Positions 56,004-64,000 of a DNA stretch of 64,000 nucleotides are shown piece by piece. Each line of letters starts with the position of its first letter. Within the stretch, counting starts at the first letter, position 1. The DNA comes from [Borrelia] finlandensis (GTDB lineage Bacteria > Spirochaetota > Spirochaetia > Borreliales > Borreliaceae). Where the stretch lies: contig NC_012234.1 of assembly GCF_000181875.2 (NCBI RefSeq), positions 1 to 64,000 on the forward strand, read 5' to 3'. A model generated the notes under the pieces. It saw only the letters and a program-made list of their open reading frames with translations, did no database searches and was not told the origin of the DNA. Position numbers and translations under genes: made by a program.

Positions 56004-56047
56004 AAAATCTAGATATTAGATTAATGCAGATTTAATATCTAGATTTT
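56004..56047. terminator. terminator between the cp32 holin operon and rev
   Basis: Perfect 15-bp arms AAAATCTAGATATTA (56004-56018) and TAATATCTAGATTTT (56033-56047). It lies between convergent operons. Confidence 0.9.
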
Positions 56048-56074
56048 AACATTTTCAACACTAATATTTACTAA

Positions 56075-56545
56075 TTAATTAGTACCTTCTTCGAGAAATT
56101 TTATTATTTCATCTATCTGTTCTACAGCTTCTTTAGACATTTCTTGCCCTTTGCCAGTAGTATTGCTTTCGCTGAACTTTATAGTTACTCCAACCAACTT
56201 TGATTCTGCCCATATCTTGTTTTTTGCAGTACTATTGTCAGCATCTGTAGTCCCCTCAATTTTTTGTTTAGCTGCTTTTAAAGCTGCTAATTTATCTTGG
56301 AAGAGACTTTCTAAAGCCAATAGTTTTTCTTTAAGCTCTGCATTACCTACATCCTTTAAACTTTCTTTTAATTTATTTATTTCTTGTTTATAATAATTAA
56401 ATTTCTCATGATCAATCTTATTATTAAGCGCTGAAACATCTGTAATCAATGAATCTATTTGTTTCTTTTCCTCTACATATGCTTTACAAGCCATTATAAA
56501 TAACATTAATACAAAAAATAATTTAAATATGTTTTTATTTTTTAT
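56075..56545 (-). pseudogene. rev: Rev surface lipoprotein gene with start codon ATG changed to ATA
   Basis: Rev is a cp32 surface lipoprotein reported to bind fibronectin. The expected product begins with KNKNIFKLFF, and AGGAG lies 6 bases upstream of this position, but the initiator triplet reads ATA (56545-56543). The next ATG (56506) would give MLFIMAC with no basic n-region, a poor lipoprotein signal. The remaining 144 codons, through VEQIDEIIKFLEEGTN, are intact. Some initiation at ATA cannot be excluded. Confidence 0.75.
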
Positions 56546-56716
56546 TAGTTACTCCTATATTCAATAATAATGAGGTAAAATCTAGCACAACATTCGAAAA
56601 ATATAAATCTCTCAATTAAAATCTTTAAAAATTTTTAAAAATAGGATCTATAATTACAAGAATAAATTTTATTTTTACTCAACATATTGTACTAGAAATA
56701 AGAAAAAGGAATAAAA

Positions 56717-57145
56717 ATGAAAATTATCAACATATTATTTTGTTTATTTTTACTAATACTAAACGGCTGTAATTCTAATAGTACTAATACTAGCCAAACA
56801 AAAAGTAGACAAAAACGTGATTTAACCCAAAAAGAAGAAGTACAACAAGAAAAACCAAAATCTAAAGAAGACCTGCTTAGAGAAAGGCTATCTGATGATC
56901 AAAAAACACATCTTGACTGGTTAAAAACCGCTTTAACTGGTGCTGGAGAATTTGATAAATTCTTAGAAAATGATGATGATAAAATAAAATCGGCGCTTGA
57001 TCACATAAAAACTCAACTTGATAAATGTACAGGGAAACAGGATGGTGATCAACAGAAAACCACTTTTAAAGCTGTGGTTCAAGGATTTTTTAACGGGGAA
57101 AGTATAGATAATTTTGCAAGTCAAGCAACTACTACCTGCCAATAG
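56717..57145 (+). CDS. Mlp-family lipoprotein
   Basis: 142-residue lipoprotein with lipobox LILNGC (Cys 18). A charged tether and the Mlp core [24 protein letters not shown] follow, then Cys pairs late (DKCTGKQ, TTTCQ). An AAAGGA site precedes the ATG. It is divergent from rev and overlaps the convergent ERF gene by 14 bases, as in cp32. Mlp proteins are surface lipoproteins expressed in mammalian infection. Allele type unassigned. Confidence 0.93.
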   Translation: MKIINILFCLFLLILNGCNSNSTNTSQTKSRQKRDLTQKEEVQQEKPKSKEDLLRERLSDDQKTHLDWLKTALTGAGEFDKFLENDDDKIKSALDHIKTQLDKCTGKQDGDQQKTTFKAVVQGFFNGESIDNFASQATTTCQ

Positions 57146-58124
57146 TAATTTCGGCCCCCAAATAGGGGGCTTTAATATTGCTCACTGCAAATATATAATT
57201 AAATTGTCTTTCTTTTTTTAACATGCAAAAGAATTTTAATACTTTTGTTTTATAAACGTCTCGATTATCAGACATAAATACTTTAAGCTTATTTAGATCA
57301 TCAAATCTATTAGTTTTATTGAAATATTCTCTTAAAATATTTACCCAATATTCTATACTCTTAAGCTTAACATTCTTTTCAAAAAGATCCTCTAAAGCAT
57401 CATCATTATCAGTACATAATGCCCGAATAAGAGCATTTATATTCTTTTTTTCTTCACCCTCATTTACCCAATTTTTTATATTAAACAGTGCGTCTCTAAA
57501 AATTTTATAGCAATAAGCCTTGCCAGATTTTAAGTTTTTATTAAAGCTGTTTAGTTGATTTTTTTCTTGATTTATGTCCTTTTTTTGTTCTTGTTTTTGA
57601 TTAACACTAACTTGCTTGTTAGACATAGAATTTACGTTTTCATAATTATTGTAAATAGGTGCTGCATCAGTATCCACTTCACTTTTTATATGAAGACATG
57701 CAACTAAAGCATACCTTTTGAAATAAGTAATAGCTGATCCAACTAGTTGTGGTACTGTATTCACAACATTTTTAGACCCGCTTTCATTGTTCCACTGTAA
57801 GTTTTCTGTAAGCATTGGTGTATCAAAAGAAAATTCATATCCAGTGCTTGTACTGTAAAATGTGGTCCTAATAACATGCTCTTTTTGACCATCTACAAAT
57901 TTAGATATTGGATATTGCTCAAAATCAAGCTCCAAATTGTGCTTATCAATAACGTTTTCAATTTCTTCTACTATTTCATTGAAATTCTGATATTTATATC
58001 CATATCCTTTAAGGCTTTTGTCAATCCCTGGTAAATTTATTTTTAGGGTTTTTATATCTTTTCTGAAGCTTATTTTTGCTTGAATATTTTCTTGTGGATT
58101 ATTTTTGTTTGATATGTTGTCCAT
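57132..58124 (-). CDS. ERF-family single-strand annealing recombinase
   Basis: 330 residues. The ERF-type core ([18 protein letters not shown].., [16 protein letters not shown]) is typical of phage single-strand annealing proteins that act in recombination with a partner exonuclease. A Gln/Lys/Asn linker (about 165-190) precedes a helical C-terminus. It is the only minus-strand gene of this module besides rev. Its first 15 codons lie in the 103-bp inverted repeat shared with the DUF244 gene. Intact. Confidence 0.82.
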   Translation of the reverse strand: MDNISNKNNPQENIQAKISFRKDIKTLKINLPGIDKSLKGYGYKYQNFNEIVEEIENVIDKHNLELDFEQYPISKFVDGQKEHVIRTTFYSTSTGYEFSFDTPMLTENLQWNNESGSKNVVNTVPQLVGSAITYFKRYALVACLHIKSEVDTDAAPIYNNYENVNSMSNKQVSVNQKQEQKKDINQEKNQLNSFNKNLKSGKAYCYKIFRDALFNIKNWVNEGEEKKNINALIRALCTDNDDALEDLFEKNVKLKSIEYWVNILREYFNKTNRFDDLNKLKVFMSDNRDVYKTKVLKFFCMLKKERQFNYIFAVSNIKAPYLGAEITIGR

Positions 58125-58181
58125 TTTTTACTCCTTTATAGGTATTTATAAAAATAAATATATAGCAAAAACTATTTTTGC
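58079..58181. repeat. left copy of 103-bp inverted repeat flanking the cp32 maintenance cassette
   Basis: Exact reverse complement of 62498-62600 over 103 bases. It includes the ERF promoter-leader, AAAGGAG site, ATG and the first 15 codons ([15 protein letters not shown]). Similar ~180-bp inverted repeats are known around cp32 partition genes. Confidence 0.95.
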
Positions 58182-58497
58182 AAACTTATTTACAAAAAAT
58201 TTTTACAAAAAAGTGGAGCTTAGATAAGTTCTTTAGCAAAAGAATCTATCTAAGCCCCCCACTTCATTTAAAATTCCTATAAAGGCAGAAAAAACAGAAA
58301 GATCTTTTTCTACACTGTTTGTAGTATAGTTCAATTTAGAATTAAAATCAATTTGTATTTTTACAAAATAACAAATTTCTTATTAATTTAACAAAATTAA
58401 TAATTAAAATTTAATATTTTTTTAGAAAAGTATTTACTTTTAAATCAAAATTTTGCATTATAATGTTAATTATGATTACCTATAAAGGAGTACACAT
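58182..58497. other. noncoding region upstream of second PF57/62, candidate cp32 origin
   Basis: A strong hairpin (about 58211-58264, AAGTGGAGCTTAGATA arm with core AGTTCTTTAGCAAAAGAA) lies next to the repeat. It is followed by an AT-rich stretch with a TATAAT -10 near 58460 and an AAAGGAG site for PF57/62. No gene. By analogy this includes the cp32 replication origin. Confidence 0.5.
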
Positions 58498-59583
58498 ATG
58501 AAAGATTTTGCAAATAATACAAAAAGTCTAGCTTGTCGCAACAAACACCAATACAAATTAATTGTTCTTATTTCAACACTAAATTACCTAAACAGAAAAG
58601 ATAAGAAATACACACAACAAAACATACTTTATTATTTTAATGAAAATCTAAAAAGAAATGGTCTAGCTCTCACTACACTGAGAACAATGCAAAATTATCT
58701 TTACAAATTAGAAAAAGTGCTAAAAGTTACAACCAACTACTACCAACACATGGGTGTAAATTGTGGAACTGAAATTTACTATAAACTAAAGTATCCTAAA
58801 AAAGAATGTTACCAGAAAATCAACAAGTACTTTCAAGAGCGAAAAAACTCTAGATTTAAATCTAGAGTTAATACCCATTTTAAAAACAATATTTCTATAA
58901 ATGGTAGTGTAAATTCAGTGGAGTGTTTAAGTAATAAAAATAATATAAAAGAAGAAAGAAAGACGAAAGAAGTAGAAAAATATCAACTAAAAAATTACTT
59001 CAATAAATGCGACTTTAAAACTGAAAAAGCTCTTTCTATTTTGGATTTAAATACTGATAAAGATATGATGATTAAGGCAATGAAAATCTTAAAACAAAAT
59101 GAAATTGTTCTAATAAAACGATTTAGTATAAAAAAATCTTGCTTTAAAGAAAAACAAAACAAATTGAAGAACATTCTAAATAACACGCAGAAAGAATTCG
59201 AACAAAATGGATATAATTCGGAACAATTAAAAATAAATTTACAAAAAGTATACGAAAATTACAAATTTAAGCCCCATTTTATTATTGAAAATCATAAATA
59301 TAGCGATTTAAGTTATATAAAACGTAAGTTAGAAAAATCCATTAAAAGAAAGAAAGAAAATCTTCAACAAAATTATCAAAATTTAAAGGCAAACATTTTC
59401 AATATTCTTATTGAACAACTAAAAAAAGATAGAAATATTGAATTTTTAAAGCCCATTATAAAAGAGTATTTGAATAACCAAAAGAAAATAGAATACAATA
59501 AAGTATTTGGTACATATTATCACGAATTATTAGAAATAATAAAAAATGAGAACAATTCTTTAATGTTAAAAGAAGTTATATAA
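58498..59583 (+). CDS. PF57/62 replication initiator family protein, cp32 set
   Basis: 361 residues, intact, with YKLIVLISTLNYLN and LRTMQNYLYKLEKV parallel to lp54 BBA18. It begins the second PF57-PF50-PF32-PF49 set. With two replication initiator families on one molecule, one may be silent or both may fire. TATAAAGGAG site upstream. Confidence 0.85.
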   Translation: MKDFANNTKSLACRNKHQYKLIVLISTLNYLNRKDKKYTQQNILYYFNENLKRNGLALTTLRTMQNYLYKLEKVLKVTTNYYQHMGVNCGTEIYYKLKYPKKECYQKINKYFQERKNSRFKSRVNTHFKNNISINGSVNSVECLSNKNNIKEERKTKEVEKYQLKNYFNKCDFKTEKALSILDLNTDKDMMIKAMKILKQNEIVLIKRFSIKKSCFKEKQNKLKNILNNTQKEFEQNGYNSEQLKINLQKVYENYKFKPHFIIENHKYSDLSYIKRKLEKSIKRKKENLQQNYQNLKANIFNILIEQLKKDRNIEFLKPIIKEYLNNQKKIEYNKVFGTYYHELLEIIKNENNSLMLKEVI

Positions 59584-59592
59584 GGATTAAAT

Positions 59593-60147
59593 ATGGAAAG
59601 TACACCCAAATCTATAGAAACAGAAAAATCATTAATTATATGTAACAATAAAGAACGTTTTATTAAGATTGAAAAAAAAAATGATAAAACAATATACCAT
59701 ACAAAAATGATGATGGATGTTTACAAATTTGGAGTTCACGATAAAAAAAATGTGTTTCGTTTGTCATTAAGGGGCTTATTTAACCAGTTAAAAGTTAAAG
59801 AGATTTTTTTATATCCAGTTAAAGAAGGAGATAAGTTTATTGGCATTTTTTATGGTTACAGAAAACCAATTAAAAAACCCTTTGTAAAGTACCAAATAAA
59901 CGGAATTAAAAAATCATACACAATTGCAAGAGAATATTATATAGAATTTAGATTTAAAACCGGCAGTGTTTTTTGTTACTTTAAAGGACTATATCGCTTA
60001 TTAAAAAAAGAAGAGATAAATAATCATTATAACAAAGCAGTATTTGATATCTTTTCAAGATTAGAAAAACAAGTATATGGGTTTTATGGAAAAAAATATT
60101 CAGAGAAAGGGCCGCTAATAAAATGGATACTAAAAAACCTAAAATAA
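59593..60147 (+). CDS. PF50 (DUF226) protein, cp32 set
   Basis: 184 residues, intact, sharing TIYHTKMMMDVYKFGVH and EFRFKTGSVFCYFKGLYRLLKK with lp54 BBA19. Overlaps PF32 by 25 bases exactly as in the lp54 set. Confidence 0.85.
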   Translation: MESTPKSIETEKSLIICNNKERFIKIEKKNDKTIYHTKMMMDVYKFGVHDKKNVFRLSLRGLFNQLKVKEIFLYPVKEGDKFIGIFYGYRKPIKKPFVKYQINGIKKSYTIAREYYIEFRFKTGSVFCYFKGLYRLLKKEEINNHYNKAVFDIFSRLEKQVYGFYGKKYSEKGPLIKWILKNLK

Positions 60148-60881
60148 TAACAATAGCGTCAATTAAGGGCGGTGTTGGTAAAAGCACAACTTGCTTAGCA
60201 TTGTCATTTTTGTTGTCAAAAAAAAATAAAGTATTGTTAATAGATATGGATACTCAAGCATCAGTCACCAGTTACTATCAAGACAAAATACAAGAAGATA
60301 ATATAAATTTAAAATTTAACAATATATATGAAGTTTTGGCCAATGATTTAGATATTGAAAAAGCAATTGTAAATATTGAAGACAATTTAGATTTATTACC
60401 AAGTTATTTAAGTTTACATATGCTTAATGAAATCGAAATAGAATTTAAAGACTTGCTATTAAAATCAAATTTAAGCTGTTTTAGCAGTGATTATAAATAT
60501 ATAATATTGGATACAGCGCCTAGTTATGATATTGCATTTAAAAATGCAATGTTTAGTAGCGATTATATTATTGTTCCAATAATAGCTGAAAAATGGGCAG
60601 TTGAGTGTTTAGATCTATTTGATTATTTTTTAAATAAATTGGGATTAAAAACCCCACTATTTTTGCTTATAACAAGATTTAAAAAGAATAATACACATAA
60701 GGAATTTTTAAATTTATTAAAGAATAGGGGGGATTTTTTAGGTGTTATATCTGAAAGAGAAGACTTAAATAAGAATATAGCTAGCAATTCTAGATTTTCC
60801 TTAGAAAAGGATTATATGCATGAATATAAAAATGCTATTAATAAATTTTTGGATTATTTAAAAATGATGGATAAGGTATAA
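60123..60881 (+). CDS. PF32 ParA-type partition ATPase, cp32 set
   Basis: 252 residues, intact. Deviant Walker A KGGVGKST, LLIDMDTQAS and YIILDTAPS motifs present. The sequence differs from lp54 PF32 (13450-14202) across most of the non-motif protein, as expected for two compatible plasmid types. Its PF32 type could name the cp32 parent. Confidence 0.93.
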   Translation: MDTKKPKIITIASIKGGVGKSTTCLALSFLLSKKNKVLLIDMDTQASVTSYYQDKIQEDNINLKFNNIYEVLANDLDIEKAIVNIEDNLDLLPSYLSLHMLNEIEIEFKDLLLKSNLSCFSSDYKYIILDTAPSYDIAFKNAMFSSDYIIVPIIAEKWAVECLDLFDYFLNKLGLKTPLFLLITRFKKNNTHKEFLNLLKNRGDFLGVISEREDLNKNIASNSRFSLEKDYMHEYKNAINKFLDYLKMMDKV

Positions 60882-60954
60882 AATGAGTTAATTTAGTTTG
60901 TCCTAAATCAGGATAGCTTATTAATGACAAAAACTTTTTATTTGAGGTGATATT

Positions 60955-61482
60955 ATGTTGGTAAAAATAAACAAAAGAAATTTAGAAGAAAAGGATAACG
61001 AACAATTAGAATATTATGAAAAATTAAAAAATAAATTAGTAAATAATTTTAAAAAAGAAATTTTTCATAAAATAGAAGTTATTAAAATTCTAAAAGAGAT
61101 AAAAGATAATGAATATTATAAATTAGATGGATATACAAGTTTTAATTCTTTTGCAAAAAATTATAGAATAGCAAGAACTCAAGTGTATGACTACATTAGA
61201 ATAGCAAATGCTATGGAAGAAGGGCTTTTAGAAGAGACATATATCATAGAAAATGGACTTACTATGTCTTTATTATCAATAAGAGACAAAGAAAGTTCAT
61301 CATTTAAGAAATCAAGACAAAATCCAATAAAACCCTTAAGATTTCAACTTAAAAGCAAAGAAAGTTATGATTTTTACAAAAGCAATGCTAAATTTACAGG
61401 ATTTTTATTAGATGAACTTTTTGAAAGTCAAAGAGACTTGATTAATAAATTTTTAAGAAGATATAAGCAATTAAAAGGATAG
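60955..61482 (+). CDS. PF49 partition protein, cp32 set
   Basis: 175 residues behind GAGGTG, intact, with FKKEIFHKIEVIKILKEI and RQNPIKPLRFQLK matching lp54 BBA21. It completes the second maintenance set. The 73-base gap before it holds a small TCCTAAATCAGGA imperfect palindrome rather than the GTACAC-type site of the lp54 set. Confidence 0.8.
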   Translation: MLVKINKRNLEEKDNEQLEYYEKLKNKLVNNFKKEIFHKIEVIKILKEIKDNEYYKLDGYTSFNSFAKNYRIARTQVYDYIRIANAMEEGLLEETYIIENGLTMSLLSIRDKESSSFKKSRQNPIKPLRFQLKSKESYDFYKSNAKFTGFLLDELFESQRDLINKFLRRYKQLKG

Positions 61483-61494
61483 TAAAGGTATTTT

Positions 61495-62067
61495 ATGACT
61501 AATTTGGCGTACAGAACATATAACATAGAAAGTATAAAAAATGAGTTTTTAAACATAGGGTTTAGTGAAGAGGCAATAGATTTTGTTTTTCTTCATAATG
61601 ATAATTATAACTTTGAATTTTTAAAAGAGAAAATAATCGATGTAGAAAAAAATTTACGAAAAGATATATCTAATTTAGATATAAAGATAGACGCTGTAGA
61701 AAAAAATATAAATCTAAAAATAGATTTTGTAGAGAAGAATTTAAATGCCAAAATAGATAATGTAGAAAAGGGCTTAAATGCCAAAATAGATAGTTTAAAT
61801 GTTAAAATAGATAATGTAGAAAAAGCTTTGCAAAAAGATATATCTAGTTTGAATATTAAAATAGATAGTGTAAAAAATGAACTTAATGCTAAAATAGATA
61901 GCGTAAATACCAAGATAGATAGTGTAGAGAAGAATTTACAAAAAGATATATCTAGTCTAAAAAATGAACTTAATGCAAGTAATAGAACAATACAAGTAAT
62001 GCTAATAGCAGGAATAACGCTTGCCCCAATTATTTATTCTATATTCAATAAGTATTTTTTCAATTGA
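61495..62067 (+). CDS. Bdr-family repeat membrane protein
   Basis: 190 residues. A conserved N-terminal domain (NIESIKNEFLNIGFSEEAIDFVF) is followed by about ten 11-residue-type repeats built on KIDSVEKNLQKDIS/ NLNAKIDNVEKG (about 50-155), a predicted coiled coil. A C-terminal transmembrane helix (IQVMLIAGITLAPIIYSIF) ends it. Bdr proteins are inner membrane, Thr-phosphorylatable proteins of Borrelia plasmids. It directly follows PF49, as in cp32. Confidence 0.92.
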   Translation: MTNLAYRTYNIESIKNEFLNIGFSEEAIDFVFLHNDNYNFEFLKEKIIDVEKNLRKDISNLDIKIDAVEKNINLKIDFVEKNLNAKIDNVEKGLNAKIDSLNVKIDNVEKALQKDISSLNIKIDSVKNELNAKIDSVNTKIDSVEKNLQKDISSLKNELNASNRTIQVMLIAGITLAPIIYSIFNKYFFN

Positions 62068-62497
62068 GAATTATTCAAATTTTATAAAATATTAAGTTAG
62101 TATATAGCTTAAAAGTAAAACTTATTTGAATTTTTTAACAAGAGAGAGAATTTAAATAGGTTCTTTTATTTTAACAAATGCAAATTGATTTTAATTCTAA
62201 ATTAGACTATACTCAATTGTTGAAAAGCTTTTAAAAATAATTTTAATAAGTGAATTTGGTTAAACCCCAGACTTTATTAAGTTCTTATGCAAGAGAATTT
62301 AATAAAGCTTTTATTAATTATAATAATTTCTGTAAAAAGTTGGTAAAAATAGTTTTAGTTATACATATACATATGTATAACTAAAAAATATATTGCTATC
62401 AAAAAAATCTAATTAAGTTGGGTTTAGCTAAGTTCTTTAACAAGAGAATTTAAATAAGCCCAACTATTTTTTTATAAAAATTTTTGCAGAGAAGTTG
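62068..62497. other. noncoding region with a family of hairpins
   Basis: Three hairpins with a common core resembling AGTTCTTTAACAAGAGAATTTAAATAAG lie at about 62124-62160, 62264-62310 and 62416-62466. A fourth relative is inverted at 58211-58264. A 16-bp perfect palindrome is at 62353-62386. Several are followed by T-runs. No open frame is credible. Confidence 0.6.
62353..62386. repeat. 16-bp-arm palindrome with 2-base spacer
   Basis: TTTTAGTTATACATAT (62353-62368), AC, then the exact complement (62371-62386). It could be an operator or a terminator working in both directions, between bdr and the DUF244 gene. Confidence 0.75.
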
Positions 62498-62600
62498 GCA
62501 AAAATAGTTTTTGCTATATATTTATTTTTATAAATACCTATAAAGGAGTAAAAAATGGACAACATATCAAACAAAAATAATCCACAAGAAAATATTCAAG
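62498..62600. repeat. right copy of 103-bp inverted repeat
   Basis: Exact complement of 58079-58181. It supplies leader, AAAGGAG site, ATG and first 15 codons to the DUF244 gene frame. Recombination between the two copies would invert 58182-62497 while leaving both genes' 5' ends unchanged. Confidence 0.95.
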
Positions 62601-63877
62601 GAGAGCTCAAAATGATAAGTATTAATCAACAAAGCTTTACTGGTTGTGAAATATTTGAGGAAAAATCTTCTCCCATTAAAGAAAAAAGTAAATTAAGTAA
62701 AATAGGCAAAAAATTACCAGGAATAAGTAGTCAAGAGTGTTTTAGATTTAATCGAAATATTGATTTTAGTGTACAAAGAAACAAGCTTGATAAATACGGA
62801 GCTAGTGAAGTAGGCAATGTTTTGATTGGAGGTGCGGGACTTAAAGACTTGATGATTAATAGAGTGCTTAAATATTTTGGGATGAGCCTACCTTTTGAAG
62901 AGAATTTGTATATGCTCAAGGGCAAAGAATTAGAGAATTTAGGATTTAGAGAATTTGTTAAAGCACATGGTGATAATATTGATATTTTGTATAAGAACAA
63001 ATATGCCAACGGTGTTGATAAGTATAATTATTTCAAGAAAACTGGTAAATCAGAAATGTTTGTTGGATCAACAATTGATGGTTTGTTTATAAATAGTAAC
63101 GGCACCGCAGAGCTTTTAGAAATTAAAAGCAGTGATTCTAATTATATGAGCAGTGCTATTACTGAGTACAATAAAAATGGCAATTTTTTAAGCAGCAAAT
63201 ATTTTTTCAAATATTATGTGTAGGCGCAAATGCAACTAGCATGTACTGGACTTGAGTATTGTAATTTATTCTTTTTAATCGATGCAGCACCAGTTAACTG
63301 TAAGATTAATAGAAATGATGACTTAATAGTAAAAGTGCTTGAATATGTTCACAAATGCGAGACGGAAGCTTTTAACATAAGAACTCAAATATTTAAAAAT
63401 AATAATATCAACCTACAAACATTAAATAATGATAATAATGAGGTGATAAAACTAGTTGAAGATTTAGTAGAAAGAAGTGAATTTTATAGAAATGGAGTTG
63501 AGTTTGATTGGGCAAGAGAATTTGTAGAATATGTTGATTGTGTAGAGCTTGAAATTACAGATAGGCAAGTTGCTGAAAATCTTGCATATGATCTAATGGA
63601 GGTTGATAGCGCAAAAAAAGAATTAAACAAAATGCAAAACGAACACAAAAAAAGAGAAAAGTATCTTAAAGATATAATCAAAATGAAAACCTACAATATT
63701 ACGAATATATATCCACTAATTGAGCAGTTAAATTATAGGTTTAGAGAATTTGTGTTCACTTTTGACTCTAAGAAAAGGGCAATATCAGATAGATTAAGTG
63801 GTTTATTGCCAACAAGTGAAACATTGCTTTTCCCAAGCAATATAGCATTTGCAAATAATGTCAGTGTCCCCATGTGA
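62555..63877 (+). pseudogene. DUF244/YqaJ-like nuclease gene with in-frame TAG
   Basis: A 440-codon frame in two parts separated by TAG at 63221-63223. The first holds a likely nuclease core (FVGSTIDGLF, TAELLEIKSS). The second starts AQMQLACTGLEYCNLFF, the Q-x-Q region of lambda-exonuclease-like/YqaJ proteins, so the lost residue is probably Gln (CAG to TAG). Translation may start at ATG 62612, behind GGAG at 62600-62603, rather than at the repeat-borne ATG 62555. It is the expected partner of the ERF annealing protein. Confidence 0.8.
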
Positions 63878-63928
63878 ATGGGAGCACTAAAAAATTAAAG
63901 AAATAATTTAATATAGGAGAGGTAATCA

Positions 63929-64000
63929 ATGCTTATTAATAAAATAAAACAAGATAACAGAACTTTAAGACCAGAGATACAAAAACGGGGGGTGTTACTT
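63929..64000 (+). CDS. 5' end of an unidentified gene, cut by the window
   Basis: ATG behind TAGGAGAGG. 24 codons are visible (MLINKIKQDNRTLRPEIQKRG..), open to the window end. In cp32 the genes after the nuclease region lead to the erp locus; I cannot identify this one. The gap 63878-63928 holds a small hairpin around CCCAT/ATGGG overlapping the previous stop. Confidence 0.5.
   Translation, partial: MLINKIKQDNRTLRPEIQKRGVLL

Noticed and set aside
61605..61913. Minus-strand open frame of 102 codons through the bdr repeats
   Set aside because: It is the mirror of the Bdr repeat units (repetitive LSILxFK pattern), without start signals.
43616..63223. Stop codon recoding (TAA/TAG read as Gln) as an explanation of the in-frame stops
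   Set aside because: Neighbouring intact genes of the same module end with TAA and TAG, frameshifts and a start loss occur in the same region, and no suppressor tRNA gene is visible. Decay is simpler, though the Gln-like pattern is reported as a finding.
1..64000. rRNA or tRNA genes
   Set aside because: No GC-rich cloverleaf or rRNA-like segments were seen; plasmids of this type normally lack them.

Overview
The window is part of a linear Borrelia burgdorferi sensu lato plasmid. The base composition is very AT-rich, most genes have GGAG-type ribosome binding sites, and surface lipoproteins are abundant. The ospA-ospB and dbpB-dbpA operons, P35 and Lp6.6 identify the first ~43.6 kb as an lp54-type plasmid. 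OspA is close to the B. burgdorferi sensu stricto type (unlike what I recall of the B. afzelii or B. garinii types), but I cannot fix the species. Names such as BBA15 are B31 lp54 orthologue labels assigned from memory by sequence and gene order, not by database search.

Region 1 (1-43.6 kb, lp54 type). A telomere-like palindrome starts the window. After it come a P13-family porin paralogue and four lipoproteins (BBA03, S2, S1, BBA07). Next are distal tail/baseplate and holin genes (BBA08-BBA14), ospAB, the plasmid maintenance set PF57/62-PF50-PF32-PF49 (BBA18-BBA21), a DUF261 protein, dbpBA, terminase genes (BBA30-31), and a block of lipoproteins including OppA-5. A compact head-to-tail operon follows (BBA38-BBA56), interrupted by BBA52-54. 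The region ends with lipoproteins BBA57-BBA64. Apart from one frameshifted remnant at 17.6-17.9 kb, its genes are open.

Region 2 (43.6 kb to the window end, cp32 type). About 46 codons of a minus-strand gene tail, probably PFam54 (BBA65-like), abut a cp32-type capsid gene that lacks its first ~20 codons. The cp32 late genes then run in canonical order: capsid, connectors, tail, baseplate, blyA/blyB. After them come rev, mlp, a minus-strand ERF recombinase, a second complete maintenance set, a Bdr protein and a DUF244/YqaJ-like nuclease. This half is heavily decayed: 12 in-frame stops (8 TAA, 4 TAG, no TGA), at least four frameshifts, an 8-bp duplication and a lost rev start codon. The maintenance genes, blyA/B, mlp, the ERF gene and several small structural genes remain open.

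The window therefore looks like a fusion of an lp54 and a cp32-family prophage plasmid, with two paralogous virion modules and two full partition sets on one replicon. Comparing the halves suggests that lp54 is a cp32-like circle opened between the DUF777 and gp25-like genes. ospAB occupies the rev/mlp position, dbpBA lies between the partition and terminase genes, and BBA52-54 is a cargo insertion. The lp54 genes usually found right of P35 (the rest of PFam54 including cspA, then oms28 and thyX) are not visible before the window ends.
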